NCBI GenBank assembly: GCA_005223185.1
Contig: NJBN01000002.1
Coordinates: forward strand, 496,001-560,000
DNA: 64,000 nt
Reading direction: 5' to 3'
DNA from: a candidate division LCP-89 bacterium B3_LCP
GTDB taxonomy: Bacteria; Electryoneota; B3-LCP
In this document: positions 34,662 to 43,826 of the stretch, piece by piece
How the letters are laid out: each line of letters starts with the position of its first letter
Position numbering within the stretch: position 1 is the first letter of the stretch
Position numbers and translations under genes: made by a program
The notes under the pieces: generated by a model
Databases searched by the model: none
What the model was told of the DNA's origin: nothing
What the model saw: the letters and a program-made list of their open reading frames with translations, nothing else

Positions 34662-36008
34662 TTAACCCGCGCCCTTAATCTCTATGTAATATCTCTCTTT
34701 TAAATCACTCAACCAATTCGTAAAAGCCAATTCGCGCTTAGCAGCAAGCGTACGCTGAGATACCAATTCCCAATCTTGGTCTAAGGTAATGGCGCGCGCA
34801 TCCCTTCTTGATAAGACTTCTACCAGATGATACCCGTATTGCGACTTGAAGGGCTGACTGATTTCGCCTGCTGGTAAATCTTTTAGGCTTTCCTTAAATT
34901 CAACCGGCATGTCCTCTAAGGCAAACCAGCCCAAATAACCGCCGTTTTTAGCGCTTTCCAGATCGTGAGAATGCTCCTCTGCCAACTCTTCAAAGGGTTT
35001 ACCTTCGGTCAATTGAGTGCTTAGCGATAACAGAAAATCCTGGATTGGCAAATCGTCATCTTCTACTTGTTCGGGCACAATCAGGATATGAGAAGTATGA
35101 ATCTTTTCTTCGCGACGACTGTCCAGGCGAATGATATGGTAACCATAGCGAGTAAGCACCGGACGTGATATTTCTCCCGGTTGCAAAGCGAAAGCGATTT
35201 CTTCATAGCTGGCGATCAGGTCGCCTCGTTCAGTCCAGCCGATAGCTCCACCAAGCGGTACGGTGGTTTGATCATCAGAAACTTTAACTACCAGGCTGTC
35301 AAAAGATTCACCTGCCTTGATGGTTTCATAAATTGAATCGGCAAAGGCAGATGCTCGCGCTTCCGCAGCGTCTGAACTACCGGTTTCCCTGAGTATATGA
35401 GCTATCTCAATGGCGTCTTCCATCTGCGGAAATTCATCGGGATGATCTCTGAAATACTGCTCTATCTCTGCACGGGTTATGCGTATGTCCTGCAGATAGG
35501 CATACTTCACCCTGTCCACCAGTAAACCCTCTTCGACGACAGAGCGGAACTCTCTGCGTATGCGGCGGATTGAATAACCGTAGAGTTCCTCTAACTTCTC
35601 TTCGGAGCCCACATTCTGAATGATGCTCTGGAGTCGATTTTCCAGTTCGCGGTCAATCTCACGGGAATCGATAACAATGGAGTCCTCACGTGCTTTAGCC
35701 AGCAGAATCTTCTGGTTGATCATCTCCTGCATGACTTCGGTCTTCAACTGATCCATCTTTTCGGGATCCCGCAAGACATGCTGTCCCTGCTGTAAGGCAA
35801 TGGTTTGCGCATTCTGAAACACCTCACTCTCCAGGATTACCTCATCCCCGATAATAGCGATCAGTCTGTCAATTACATCCCCGGAGGATTGAGTTTTTCC
35901 GGTATTGAATGCCACTAAGGTGAAAGTGTACGCTATCAGAATAAATAACGAGTGCAACCATCGTCTTCTGCTTATTGATAGCCAGTCAGTTTTTAGCATT
36001 TTAATCAT
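34662..36008 (-). CDS. SurA-like periplasmic peptidyl-prolyl isomerase
   Basis: 448 residues with the SurA plan: a signal/anchor segment (LFILIAYTFTLVAFNTG), a SurA-N chaperone region starting IDRLIAIIGDEVILESEVFQ, and two parvulin domains (IEIAHILRETGSSDAAEARA with GGAIGWTERGDL, then THTSHILIVPEQ-like region with GGYLGWFALEDMPVEF and YGYHLVEVLSRRDA). SurA escorts unfolded outer-membrane proteins across the periplasm. Length is close to the E. coli protein (428). It ends a run of three foldase genes. ATG at 36008 or 35999 could both start it. Confidence 0.9.
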   Translation of the reverse strand: MIKMLKTDWLSISRRRWLHSLFILIAYTFTLVAFNTGKTQSSGDVIDRLIAIIGDEVILESEVFQNAQTIALQQGQHVLRDPEKMDQLKTEVMQEMINQKILLAKAREDSIVIDSREIDRELENRLQSIIQNVGSEEKLEELYGYSIRRIRREFRSVVEEGLLVDRVKYAYLQDIRITRAEIEQYFRDHPDEFPQMEDAIEIAHILRETGSSDAAEARASAFADSIYETIKAGESFDSLVVKVSDDQTTVPLGGAIGWTERGDLIASYEEIAFALQPGEISRPVLTRYGYHIIRLDSRREEKIHTSHILIVPEQVEDDDLPIQDFLLSLSTQLTEGKPFEELAEEHSHDLESAKNGGYLGWFALEDMPVEFKESLKDLPAGEISQPFKSQYGYHLVEVLSRRDARAITLDQDWELVSQRTLAAKRELAFTNWLSDLKERYYIEIKGAG

Positions 36009-36035
36009 GTAATAAATTTGCGTTTGTTCTGATCT

Positions 36036-36911
36036 TTAGTCAGCGTTTACGTTTATCTGTGGTTTATATACAGCCCAGAGACTGTCTCGAAGAGCTATCT
36101 CGGCATTTATTCTTTTTCGTGATAAAAGGCGTTGATGTATTTTTTTATAAACTTCTTCTAAGGGAAGAACAGTACCTGACTGTCTTCTTTCCCTGCACAT
36201 CATTACGATATATCCGGCGTCGCCTTTTAGCTTCAAGGGGTAGGATATGCCCCCGGGGAGTAGGGAGAAGGCGGTTTTGGCTATTTCTGAATCGAGATCG
36301 CTCTTCTCGATCCAGCCTGTTTCTTCACCTGTAAAGCTGTCATCTGTTGCTATTGCCTCAGAAATTTCAGCTCCACTTTGTAACGAACGACGGACTTCCT
36401 GGGCTTGTTCCCTGTCAGGGGTTATGACATAGAGGAAGTATATTTGGTCACTTGCAGTAGAATAAACTGTTCGGTTGGCGTCATATTCGTTTCGTATTTC
36501 TGTTGAATCGACAGAGACCCGCATGGTATAATGATCATAAAGCGACTGAATGAGCATTTCACGCCGAATTGCAGCTAAACGCTCGTTGAAAAGTTGATCC
36601 TGATCCAGATTTAATTTATCCCCTTCCTGCATCAGGATCTGTTCAAAAGCCCATTTACGTGCTGCTTCTCTGAGCATTTCTGAGGATACTTTGCCCGCGG
36701 AATTGGAGATAAACTCTTCTAAATTATACCTGCTTATCAAGTCAGCTTCACTTACAGAGCTATTCTTTACCGTAGCAATGGGGGGCTTATCATCAGCCTT
36801 CTTTCCGCACGAAATCACTAATGGGATAAGCAGCAGGAGCAGCAAGAATATACCTGCTGCTCCAGTTTTAAGTTCAAGAAATACCATGCCAACTGATGTT
36901 TTCAGTTTCAT
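36036..36911 (-). CDS. Parvulin-like lipoprotein
   Basis: 291 residues. A lipoprotein signal ends in LVISCGKK, so the protein is probably membrane-attached in the periplasm. The rest resembles SurA-N plus one reduced parvulin domain: VSEADLISRYNLEEF, then YFLYVITPDREQAQEVRRSL and GETGWIEKSDLDSEIAKTAF. The catalytic motif of true parvulins is only partly kept, so it may be a chaperone without isomerase activity. It lies between two other foldase genes. Confidence 0.72.
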   Translation of the reverse strand: MKLKTSVGMVFLELKTGAAGIFLLLLLLIPLVISCGKKADDKPPIATVKNSSVSEADLISRYNLEEFISNSAGKVSSEMLREAARKWAFEQILMQEGDKLNLDQDQLFNERLAAIRREMLIQSLYDHYTMRVSVDSTEIRNEYDANRTVYSTASDQIYFLYVITPDREQAQEVRRSLQSGAEISEAIATDDSFTGEETGWIEKSDLDSEIAKTAFSLLPGGISYPLKLKGDAGYIVMMCRERRQSGTVLPLEEVYKKIHQRLLSRKRINAEIALRDSLWAVYKPQINVNAD

Positions 36912-36966
36912 GCGTACTAGATTGTTTAATCAGTGAAGAACAACTATGTTACTGACCGCTGCTGAA

Positions 36967-38832
36967 TTAGTTGCCTTCACCTTTCTTAGGTTTAATGGGG
37001 ATCTGCTTCATTTTCGGTTCAGGGGCTTTAGGCTTGGGTGTTTCTGCCACAGCTTCCTGATCCTTTTCCGGTTTTGGTAAAACCTTCATCAACTGGTCAT
37101 CGTAGATGGTTACGGGATATCGTTTCTCCAATTCTGCCATCCATTCTTCTCGCAGTTTTTCTTCTTTAGTCTGGCGAAGTTGACGTTCAACCTGCGGTTT
37201 GGCGACATCGAATTCCTTGGGTACTGACGGAGTTTTCTTCAGCAGCTTGACAATGGAATACCCATTCCTTCCCATTTTTATGGGATCGCTGATTTCACCC
37301 TTTTCCATTTTGAAGGAGTGTCTGCCAATAGCGCCATACTGACGGCTGGTGATCGGGCCTATTTTGCCATTCTTACTTGTCGTTGATTTACGGTCACTGT
37401 ATTTTTTAACCAGACTGGTGAAATTCTCACCCCGCTTGGCGCGTTTGGCGATCTTGTCGGCGTATTTCTTGTCCTTGCCCTTCTCTTCATCTATTACAAC
37501 ATAGATTTCCTGTATTTCGACGGTGGAATCAGTCATGAAGTCTTGGAGATTGTCATTGTAATATTCCAGCATAGTGGTATCGTTTACTTCTATTTTTTCC
37601 TCAATCTTGATCTCTTCAACTCGACGAATCATGGCAATTTCTAAGGAACTCTTGTAGTTCTTCTTAACGCTCTCTGACTTATATAATCCCAATTCCTCGG
37701 CATGGTCTGCCAGAAAATCGGGAAGAACCATGCGTTCAACTAACTGGATTATACTCTTCTGATCCCTCCATTGAGGTGGTCTGCCAATCTTCGCTATCTG
37801 TTCGTCCAGATCCGAAACTGTGATGGTATCGCCCACCAAAGTAGCCACAACCCAGGCTTTTTCATCTTCGGCGAAATCTGCGAAATAGGAGTTATTGCGA
37901 GGTACTGACGGGTCGCTGACCTTGTCTAAAATCTTCTGGATATTGGCGTAATTATAGCTTAGCTCTTTCCCTTCTTTTATCTCCTCAAGGTACATCTCTG
38001 CAGCCTTAGTCAGTTCATCCTGAAAAGTGCGGCGCATGGTCTGCATGATGTTATCTTTTTCCTCATCGAAGTCCTTGCGGGATTGTGATTCCCTGCGACC
38101 TTCCAGCAGAATGATGTGGTACCCATAAGAGGATTTAATGAGCTCACTTATTTCTCCGATTTCAAGCGCGAAGGCAGCCCCCTGAAACTCATCGACCATC
38201 CGACCCCAGGAAAACCAACCTAAATCGCCACCATTTTGAGAAGTAGTGCCATCTTCGGATACTTCCCGAGCCAGAGAATCGAAATCTGCGCCGTTTTTTA
38301 GGGCTTCCATTGCTTTATTTGCATTGGCTAAGACCTCTTCGATCTCGGATTCTTCCAGGTCTGGTATCGTTCTGAAGAGCATGTGTCTCGCCTTTATTTC
38401 TTCACCCATTTTGTCATAGTGTTCGCGCACGGCTTCCGGCGGAACCACTTTTTCCATGATAGCCACTCGATATAGTTCCTGGATGGCTGCCTGTTTGCGG
38501 CTTTCTTCTGCAGACGCTACAATAGTTGAATCCTGATCCAGTCCCATACTGTATGCATCAAGGGCTTTGAGCTTATTGTCTGCGATATTTCTGGCTAAGG
38601 TGCGGCGGTCTTCAAGTTCACGCAGAGAGGCAAATTCTACGTTGCGGTAGAGTTTGATCATCGCATCCTTGAATTCGTCAGCGTAAATGTACTCAGATCC
38701 TACCTTGGCGATTTTTCCTTCTTTCTTACCGCAACCGGCAAATAGAATAATAATTGCCAGTAGAACTGGTACAAGCACAGAAATGGTCTTGATAACTGTT
38801 GTTTTATTTGATTTGAGCGAGGCGGGGAACAT
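36967..38832 (-). CDS. Large lipoprotein foldase with two parvulin domains
   Basis: 621 residues. A lipoprotein signal ends in LFAGCGKKEG. Then come a SurA-N/PpiD-like region, a first parvulin (IKARHMLFRTIPDLEE to SSYGYHIILLEGRRES, with GGDLGWFSWGRMVDEF) and a second, less canonical one (VEIQEIYVVIDEEKG to NGKIGPITSRQYGAI and RNGYSIVKLL). The tail is Pro/Lys-rich. It resembles PrsA or PpiD enlarged by a second domain and should act on periplasmic folding. GGAGG lies just upstream of ATG 38832. Confidence 0.85.
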   Translation of the reverse strand: MFPASLKSNKTTVIKTISVLVPVLLAIIILFAGCGKKEGKIAKVGSEYIYADEFKDAMIKLYRNVEFASLRELEDRRTLARNIADNKLKALDAYSMGLDQDSTIVASAEESRKQAAIQELYRVAIMEKVVPPEAVREHYDKMGEEIKARHMLFRTIPDLEESEIEEVLANANKAMEALKNGADFDSLAREVSEDGTTSQNGGDLGWFSWGRMVDEFQGAAFALEIGEISELIKSSYGYHIILLEGRRESQSRKDFDEEKDNIMQTMRRTFQDELTKAAEMYLEEIKEGKELSYNYANIQKILDKVSDPSVPRNNSYFADFAEDEKAWVVATLVGDTITVSDLDEQIAKIGRPPQWRDQKSIIQLVERMVLPDFLADHAEELGLYKSESVKKNYKSSLEIAMIRRVEEIKIEEKIEVNDTTMLEYYNDNLQDFMTDSTVEIQEIYVVIDEEKGKDKKYADKIAKRAKRGENFTSLVKKYSDRKSTTSKNGKIGPITSRQYGAIGRHSFKMEKGEISDPIKMGRNGYSIVKLLKKTPSVPKEFDVAKPQVERQLRQTKEEKLREEWMAELEKRYPVTIYDDQLMKVLPKPEKDQEAVAETPKPKAPEPKMKQIPIKPKKGEGN

Positions 38833-38909
38833 ACGTAACTCCTCCAGTGTAAAGTATTTGTGTTTTTCTTTGCTGAATTTTTTAGACAGAGCAGGATTAA
38901 TTCATCAAT

Positions 38910-38918
38910 ATTATACCA
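38910..38918 (-). promoter_or_regulatory. Extended -10 candidate of the foldase operon
   Basis: On the minus strand TGGTATAAT, a perfect -10 with an upstream TGN, about 80 bases before the ATG at 38832. I do not see a convincing -35 box, so this would be an extended -10 promoter if real. Confidence 0.4.
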
Positions 38919-39101
38919 TTAAACCTCAGGAATGATCCCGCATTTATGCAGATGATTTACGTTTTATTCATACTGATTTTCGCGGTAAAAATTTTACTTC
39001 ATTAACTATTTTTATTCCAGGTCTCTTCTGATTCCCATTTCAGCAGGATTTCGGGAGGCTCATTGTCAGAAATTCTACAGTTGTGTTGTGAAGTAAAGTA
39101 G

Positions 39102-39139
39102 GGTGGACTAAGTCCCGCCCAGGCGGGATGCAGTCCACC
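39102..39139. repeat. Double-stem palindrome
   Basis: GGTGGACT and AGTCCACC (8 base pairs) enclose TCCCGCC/GGCGGGA (7 base pairs). Such a paired-stem form is typical of dispersed repeats in this chromosome rather than a single terminator. Confidence 0.6.
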
Positions 39140-39192
39140 AATAAATATCTTATAACCCGTAGAGCGAGAATCCAGTTACCATATTGTATATT

Positions 39193-39219
39193 ATGGACTC
39201 CCGTTTTCACGGGAGTGAT
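39193..39219 (-). repeat. Hairpin repeat of the GTCATTCC/GGAATCCAG family, variant copy
   Basis: ACTCCCG-TTTTCA-CGGGAGT is flanked by a TATGG/GATAG context. This matches the ends and loop layout of copies at 47171, 51654 and 51866 with other bases in the stem. Confidence 0.45.
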
Positions 39220-39277
39220 AGGCTTGCAACATTTATACAATAATTCAAAGGTCTCTTCAGGGGGGCAAATATCCGTA

Positions 39278-39299
39278 GCCCAGCGCTTTAGCACTGGGC
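39278..39299. repeat. GCCCAG hairpin repeat
   Basis: GCCCAG-CGCTTTAGCA-CTGGGC, a 6-base stem whose loop contains a further GC/GC pairing. It may be a small dispersed repeat; no second exact copy was noticed in the window. Confidence 0.4.
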
Positions 39300-39433
39300 G
39301 TAATCTTTAAAACATTTCCCCCCCCCCAAAAAAAGAATTTCAGGGTATTGCTCACCCCATCCCAATAAAAAAAGGGTCTGGCAACTACGCCAATCCCTGT
39401 CCATATCAGATGATAAAAAGAATTTCTATGGAA

Positions 39434-39543
39434 GATTCCCGAGCTAATTTAATTCAGTCCGTCGGCTGATGGACGAAAAAACACATTCAGAGCGTCCCAC
39501 TTCAGTGGGACAGCATAAATTAGCCTGGAAAATTATTCCCGGG
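39434..39543 (-). repeat. MITE-like nested hairpin element, copy 2
   Basis: On the minus strand it aligns over its full length with the element at 18645: CCCGGGAATAATTTTCCAGG, GCTAATTTATGCT, GTCCCACTGAAGTGGGAC, the GTCCATCAGCCGACGGAC palindrome, and AATTAAATTAGCTCGGGAA. The inner stem differs from copy 1 (GTCCCAC/GTGGGAC versus GTCCCGC/GCGGGAC) but stays fully paired. Confidence 0.8.
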
Positions 39544-39747
39544 TAGTGTAAGTCATTTACTCAAAACCATTACTCTGGGTTAATACATGTCAACTTAATT
39601 TGTTAATAACCATCTGCAACAGCAAATGCAGAGCAAAAACGATTATTAAAATTATTAGTTGCAGAAAAAATAGAGTGTTGTTTTAAAGATACTTAGAGGA
39701 AAGATATGGTTTTTCGTGGTTCATCGGAGTGATGTATGCCACATTGA

Positions 39748-40584
39748 TTAATTTTCCGTGTCATCTATGATAGCGTTTACAGCCTGACTCCAGCCCAAAT
39801 GTCCAGGATTTTTGGTAAAACGCAACCCGCGCTTTCCCACTTCACTGTCGAACTTGCCGTCCGGTTTTCGCAGTAATACTGGTTGGTCAACAGCGTGCAG
39901 CATGGGAGCATCGATGAAATTATCGCCTAAACCTATGGTGATAATTTGCATCTGAGGGAATTCCTCACGGTATAGCTGCACCAAAAAACGAACTGCGCTG
40001 CCCTCATCATGATCACCTGTAATGATGTGATAGTTTCCCCGTGAAATGCAACGTAAGTTCATATGTTCAAGTTCTGCGTGAAAGCGGTGCATCTCATCTG
40101 CATCGCCTTCGAAGAGGATCGGTTCAGAGAACCTGCGCGCCTGTGCCGCACGAATCTCATCTAGGGAAAGTAAACCCATATCGGAAATTTGATCGGGAGA
40201 CATTTCCGAAAGCCCTAAAACTTTGAAGCCGTTGTGTGTACGAAGGTCAGCCAGTTTTTCTAAGATAAATTCGTGCTTGACGCCGAACTCTATGATTTTG
40301 TAGTTTTCCACCGTATCCTGATAATTGAATTCCACGCTGAATTCATCTTCGGGGATGTAAATAGCTCCCCCACTTTCAACGATGAGCGGACCCTTCAGGG
40401 ACATTCGTTGCACGGTTGAAAATACTTCATCCGCGGTTCTGTCGGATGTGATAATCAGAGGAATCTTTTCCCCTTGCAGCCTTTCTATGGTGGAAAGGAG
40501 ATCGTCAATGTCCGGCGCCTCCGGATTAAACATCGATCCGTAAAGACCGGAAAAAACGATGAATTGCCTGTTATCAGTAACCAT
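39748..40584 (-). CDS. HAD-IIB phosphatase, mannosyl-3-phosphoglycerate phosphatase-like
   Basis: 278 residues of the HAD-IIB (Cof) class. The family motifs are partly altered: IVFSGLYGSMFNPEAPDIDD replaces the usual DLDGTL box, while IVESGGAIYIP, ITGDHDEGSAVRFLVQLYRE and TIGLGDNFIDAPML are standard for the MpgP/YedP group. The usual first nucleophile Asp is replaced by a Ser (FSGLYGS), which needs checking. Homologues make the compatible solute mannosylglycerate. A promoter lies upstream. Confidence 0.78.
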   Translation of the reverse strand: MVTDNRQFIVFSGLYGSMFNPEAPDIDDLLSTIERLQGEKIPLIITSDRTADEVFSTVQRMSLKGPLIVESGGAIYIPEDEFSVEFNYQDTVENYKIIEFGVKHEFILEKLADLRTHNGFKVLGLSEMSPDQISDMGLLSLDEIRAAQARRFSEPILFEGDADEMHRFHAELEHMNLRCISRGNYHIITGDHDEGSAVRFLVQLYREEFPQMQIITIGLGDNFIDAPMLHAVDQPVLLRKPDGKFDSEVGKRGLRFTKNPGHLGWSQAVNAIIDDTEN

Positions 40585-40618
40585 GATTTTGCTTACTTAT
40601 TTCTAATGCCATTGCTAT

Positions 40619-40646
40619 ATATTACAAAAAAAAGCCAAAAAGTCAA
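40619..40646 (-). promoter_or_regulatory. Promoter of the HAD phosphatase gene
   Basis: On the minus strand TTGACT (40641-40646), 16 bases that include a T-run, then TAATAT (40619-40624). C precedes the first box and G the second. Confidence 0.55.
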
Positions 40647-40706
40647 GTTTTTACCCACCTTTTTTACTTATGGTCCTTGTCTGTAGTCGGAATTTCAGAA
40701 AAAGTC

Positions 40707-40740
40707 TTGCAGAAAGCCAAAAATTTTGATATTTTATAAT
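40707..40740 (+). promoter_or_regulatory. Candidate promoter of lon
   Basis: TTGCAG (40707-40712) with TATTTT at 17 bases (40730-40735) or TATAAT at 22 bases (40735-40740). The region is A+T rich. No CIRCE-like inverted repeat was seen, so heat-shock control is not shown. Confidence 0.35.
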
Positions 40741-40769
40741 ATCAAGAGAAGTTTTGAACTGAGATAAAA

Positions 40770-43136
40770 ATGACCCTTATAGACAAGCATAAAGAAGATC
40801 AACAAGGCTCTGTATTTGAATTTCCCCCACGGCTGCCGGTACTGCCATTACGAGACGTGGTGTTGTTTCCGGGAACAGTCTATCCCCTGCTCATAGGGAG
40901 ACCTGCCAGCCTCAGAGTTATCGATGAAGCCATAGATGAAGATAAACTGGTTCTACTGCTAAGTCAGAAAGATCCTGCGCAGGAAGATATAGACACGAAA
41001 TCCCTTTTCCGCATGGGTGTTGTAGGTCGGATTATTCAGTTACTGCGCTTACCTGCTGGGTTGACCAAGATATTGGTCGAAGCTATCGATCGAGCCAAAA
41101 TAGACCGGATGACCAAACGCGAAGGTATCATCCATGCCAGATTCCAAATTTTTATTCCACTGGAAGAGGAAGAGAAGAGAATAAAAGCGGGCTCAAGAAA
41201 GATAAAGGCTCTCTTTAGCGAATATATTGCCTTTAATCGCAATCTTCCTGATGAACTGCTCCTGCCTTTAGATAGAATTCAGCATCCGCAGCAGATAGCT
41301 GACTATATCTCCGCCTACACTGAAACTGACTATCTGAAGAAACAACCCATTCTCGAAGCGAAGGATCTCAATCAACAACATCTGCTCATCACCAGTCTAC
41401 TTAAAGAAGAGAATGAGATTTTAAAGCTGGAAAAATCAATCGATTCGATAACACGGGACAAAATGTCCAAGTCGCAGCGGGTTTACTATTTGCATGAACA
41501 GATGAAAGCCATTCGCCGTGAATTGGGCGAGGAATCTGATGAGGAAGAAGACGATTTAGTTGTAGAATACAAGGAAAAAATCCGTAAAGCCCGCATGACG
41601 GCAGAAGCTGAGGAGAAAGCTTACGAGGAGCTTGAGCGGTTGATAAATATGGCTGAGCTTTCACCTGAAGCCACCGTCGTCCGATCCTATCTTGATTGGT
41701 TATGTAGTCTTCCCTGGTCTAAACGAACCCGGGAGAACATCCACATAGAAAAAGCCCGTACCATCTTAGATGAGGATCACTACGGACTGGAGAAACCCAA
41801 GGAACGAATTTTAGAGCATCTCTCCGTATTAAAACTGGTGAAAAACATAAAGGGTCCCATACTCTGTCTGGTGGGTCCACCGGGAGTGGGGAAGACCAGT
41901 TTGGGAATTTCCGTTGCCCGCGCTATGAACAGAAAGTTCGTGCGCGTTTCGTTGGGCGGCGTGAGAGATGAAGCGGAGATACGGGGACACCGGCGCACCT
42001 ATATCGGTTCCCTGCCGGGTAGGATCATTCAATCATTGAAGAAAGCAGGCTCCAGAAATCCCGTCTTCCTGCTTGATGAAGTTGACAAAATGAGTGCGGA
42101 TTTCCGCGGAGATCCCGCTTCAGCGTTACTGGAAGCGCTTGATCCGGAACAAAATTCGGCATTTTTAGATCATTACTTAGACGTGGATTTTGATCTATCG
42201 CACGTACTGTTTATAACCACCGCCAATCATGAAGATGGAATCCCGCCTGCTCTGTTGGATCGCATGGAAATCATCCGTTTACCCGGCTACCTGCGCAACG
42301 AAAAGCTTCACATCGCCAATATTTTCCTGCTCCCCAAGCAGATGAAAGCCAACGGTTTGAAAAAGGGGCAGCTTGAAATTACCCGGCAGGCTATGCTTCA
42401 CATCATCGATGAATACACTCGTGAAGCAGGAGTTCGTGAACTGGAGCGGTACCTGGCTAAAATATGCCGCAAAGTTGCCCGGAAAACCGTGGAGAAAAAA
42501 AGCACATCAAGCACCAGGTTGAAGCTGTCCCATCTTCGCGGCTATTTAGGTGTGCCGCCCTATCCGGACAGAAAACTATCGAAGGGCAGTAAAGTGGGGC
42601 GCGCTACCGGCTTAGCCTGGACGTCGGTCGGAGGGGATATACTTTCCGTGGACGTGGCGCTTTTGCAGGGTAAGAGTGGGTTGATCATGACCGGCAGGCT
42701 GGGCGATGTGATGAAAGAGTCCGCACGAGCAGCTCTGTCTTATCTTCGCAAGCATGCGGAAACTTTGGGGATTGATAAGGACGCTTTTCGTGGTCGTGAA
42801 GTACACCTGCATATTCCTGAAGGCGCTGTGCCTAAAGACGGTCCTTCTGCAGGTATCACCATTGCGGCGGCATTGTATTCAGCAGCATCGGGAAAACCTC
42901 TGCCGCAGGACGTTGCCATGACTGGCGAAATTACTTTAAGAGGTGAGATTCTTGCCATTGGTGGTTTAGCGGAAAAACTGATTGCAGCTAAACGCAACAG
43001 CATCAAAAAAGTCCTGATACCTCTGGAAAACCTCCCCCAGTTATCTGAAGTTTCATCCGAAGTGAAGCGCGGGTTGAACGTCACGCCTATAGAAAACTTA
43101 GATCAACTCTGGTCTATCCTGGTGCCCGGCGAATGA
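40770..43136 (+). CDS. lon: ATP-dependent Lon protease
   Basis: 788 residues with the full Lon plan: N-terminal LAN domain (LPVLPLRDVVLFPGTVYPLL), a coiled linker, AAA+ with Walker A GPPGVGKTS, VSLGGVRDEAEIRGHRRTYI, and the protease domain in which Ser lies in PKDGPSAGITIAAALYSAAS and Lys in the later LAEKLIAAKRNSIKKVLIP. Lon degrades unfolded and regulatory proteins in the cytoplasm. The stop overlaps the engB start by four bases, giving coupled translation. Confidence 0.97.
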   Translation: MTLIDKHKEDQQGSVFEFPPRLPVLPLRDVVLFPGTVYPLLIGRPASLRVIDEAIDEDKLVLLLSQKDPAQEDIDTKSLFRMGVVGRIIQLLRLPAGLTKILVEAIDRAKIDRMTKREGIIHARFQIFIPLEEEEKRIKAGSRKIKALFSEYIAFNRNLPDELLLPLDRIQHPQQIADYISAYTETDYLKKQPILEAKDLNQQHLLITSLLKEENEILKLEKSIDSITRDKMSKSQRVYYLHEQMKAIRRELGEESDEEEDDLVVEYKEKIRKARMTAEAEEKAYEELERLINMAELSPEATVVRSYLDWLCSLPWSKRTRENIHIEKARTILDEDHYGLEKPKERILEHLSVLKLVKNIKGPILCLVGPPGVGKTSLGISVARAMNRKFVRVSLGGVRDEAEIRGHRRTYIGSLPGRIIQSLKKAGSRNPVFLLDEVDKMSADFRGDPASALLEALDPEQNSAFLDHYLDVDFDLSHVLFITTANHEDGIPPALLDRMEIIRLPGYLRNEKLHIANIFLLPKQMKANGLKKGQLEITRQAMLHIIDEYTREAGVRELERYLAKICRKVARKTVEKKSTSSTRLKLSHLRGYLGVPPYPDRKLSKGSKVGRATGLAWTSVGGDILSVDVALLQGKSGLIMTGRLGDVMKESARAALSYLRKHAETLGIDKDAFRGREVHLHIPEGAVPKDGPSAGITIAAALYSAASGKPLPQDVAMTGEITLRGEILAIGGLAEKLIAAKRNSIKKVLIPLENLPQLSEVSSEVKRGLNVTPIENLDQLWSILVPGE

Positions 43137-43738
43137 AAACCAGCATGGAAGCCACTTTTGTGGGGGCTTCGATGAATCCCAACGTACTGCGCCGTAATCC
43201 CCTGCCGGAAATTATCTTTTTAGGGCGATCCAATGTCGGAAAGTCATCGCTGATCAACTGCCTGGTCAACAGGAAAAAGCTCGCCAGAACCAGTTCCACG
43301 CCGGGGAAAACCCGGCTATTTTTCTTCTATGAAGTTGACCAGAAGTTCCTGTTTGTAGATCCGCCCGGTTACGGATATGCCAAGGTTTCCCAATCCCTGC
43401 GGGGACGCTGGATGAAGGAGATGGAACGCTACTTACGGAAAGCAGAGATGCTGTTAGGAGTGGTGCTCATCATGGATATCCGCCATGCCCCGACTGCTAT
43501 CGATCGTGATATGGCTCTCTGGCTGGCAGAGAGCCGCATTCCTGCCATATACGCCTTGAATAAAGCTGATAAACTATCCCGCAAGCAGCGCATAGAAGCA
43601 TTGAACCGCATCAGCGGCGAGCTTGACTTCGATGGCGCTGGAGAGATCGTGCCCTTCTCATCTCAGTCCAAAGATGGACGCGATGAACTCTGGAGGATTT
43701 TGAACAACTGGATGGAGGGTGACAGAAACGGCGAATAA
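43133..43738 (+). CDS. engB: Ribosome biogenesis GTPase EngB (YihA/YsxC)
   Basis: 201 residues with GRSNVGKSSLIN (G1), the switch region TSSTPGKTR (G2), DPPGYGYAKVS (G3; the family usually has DLPGYG or DTPGYG), ALNKADK (G4) and SSQSKDGRDEL (G5). EngB helps to assemble the large ribosomal subunit. It overlaps lon by four bases, a common pairing. The 500-base gap downstream is the left border of the accessory cassette. Confidence 0.95.
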   Translation: MKTSMEATFVGASMNPNVLRRNPLPEIIFLGRSNVGKSSLINCLVNRKKLARTSSTPGKTRLFFFYEVDQKFLFVDPPGYGYAKVSQSLRGRWMKEMERYLRKAEMLLGVVLIMDIRHAPTAIDRDMALWLAESRIPAIYALNKADKLSRKQRIEALNRISGELDFDGAGEIVPFSSQSKDGRDELWRILNNWMEGDRNGE

Positions 43739-43781
43739 TTCAGGTTTATTTTTTGGTGATGCTGATTTTTCGTGCTGGGCT

Positions 43782-43826
43782 GATGTCAGATGTGGCGGTC
43801 AGAATGTGGCGGACAGATTTGGACGA
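43782..43826 (-). repeat. Tandem 13-14 base units, copy A
   Basis: On the minus strand CCAAATCTGTCCGCCACATT then CTGACCGCCACATCTGAC: units close to CCGCCACATCTGA repeat about three times. A related tract with CCGACAAATCTG units lies at 49349-49393, also downstream of an orphan promoter. Confidence 0.5.

Larger units (their letters stand above)
38833..39747. other. 915-base gene-free gap with palindromic repeats
   Basis: No convincing gene on either strand. It holds an extended -10 motif for the foldase operon, the nested repeat at 39102-39139, further hairpins at 39193-39219 and 39278-39299, a C10A7 homopolymer tract near 39318-39334 and one full MITE-like element at 39434-39543. The stretch 39544-39747 shows nothing recognisable. 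Confidence 0.7.

Noticed and set aside
39040-39294. Minus-strand frame in the gap after the foldase genes
   Set aside because: It is built of the palindromic repeats themselves and has no ribosome site.
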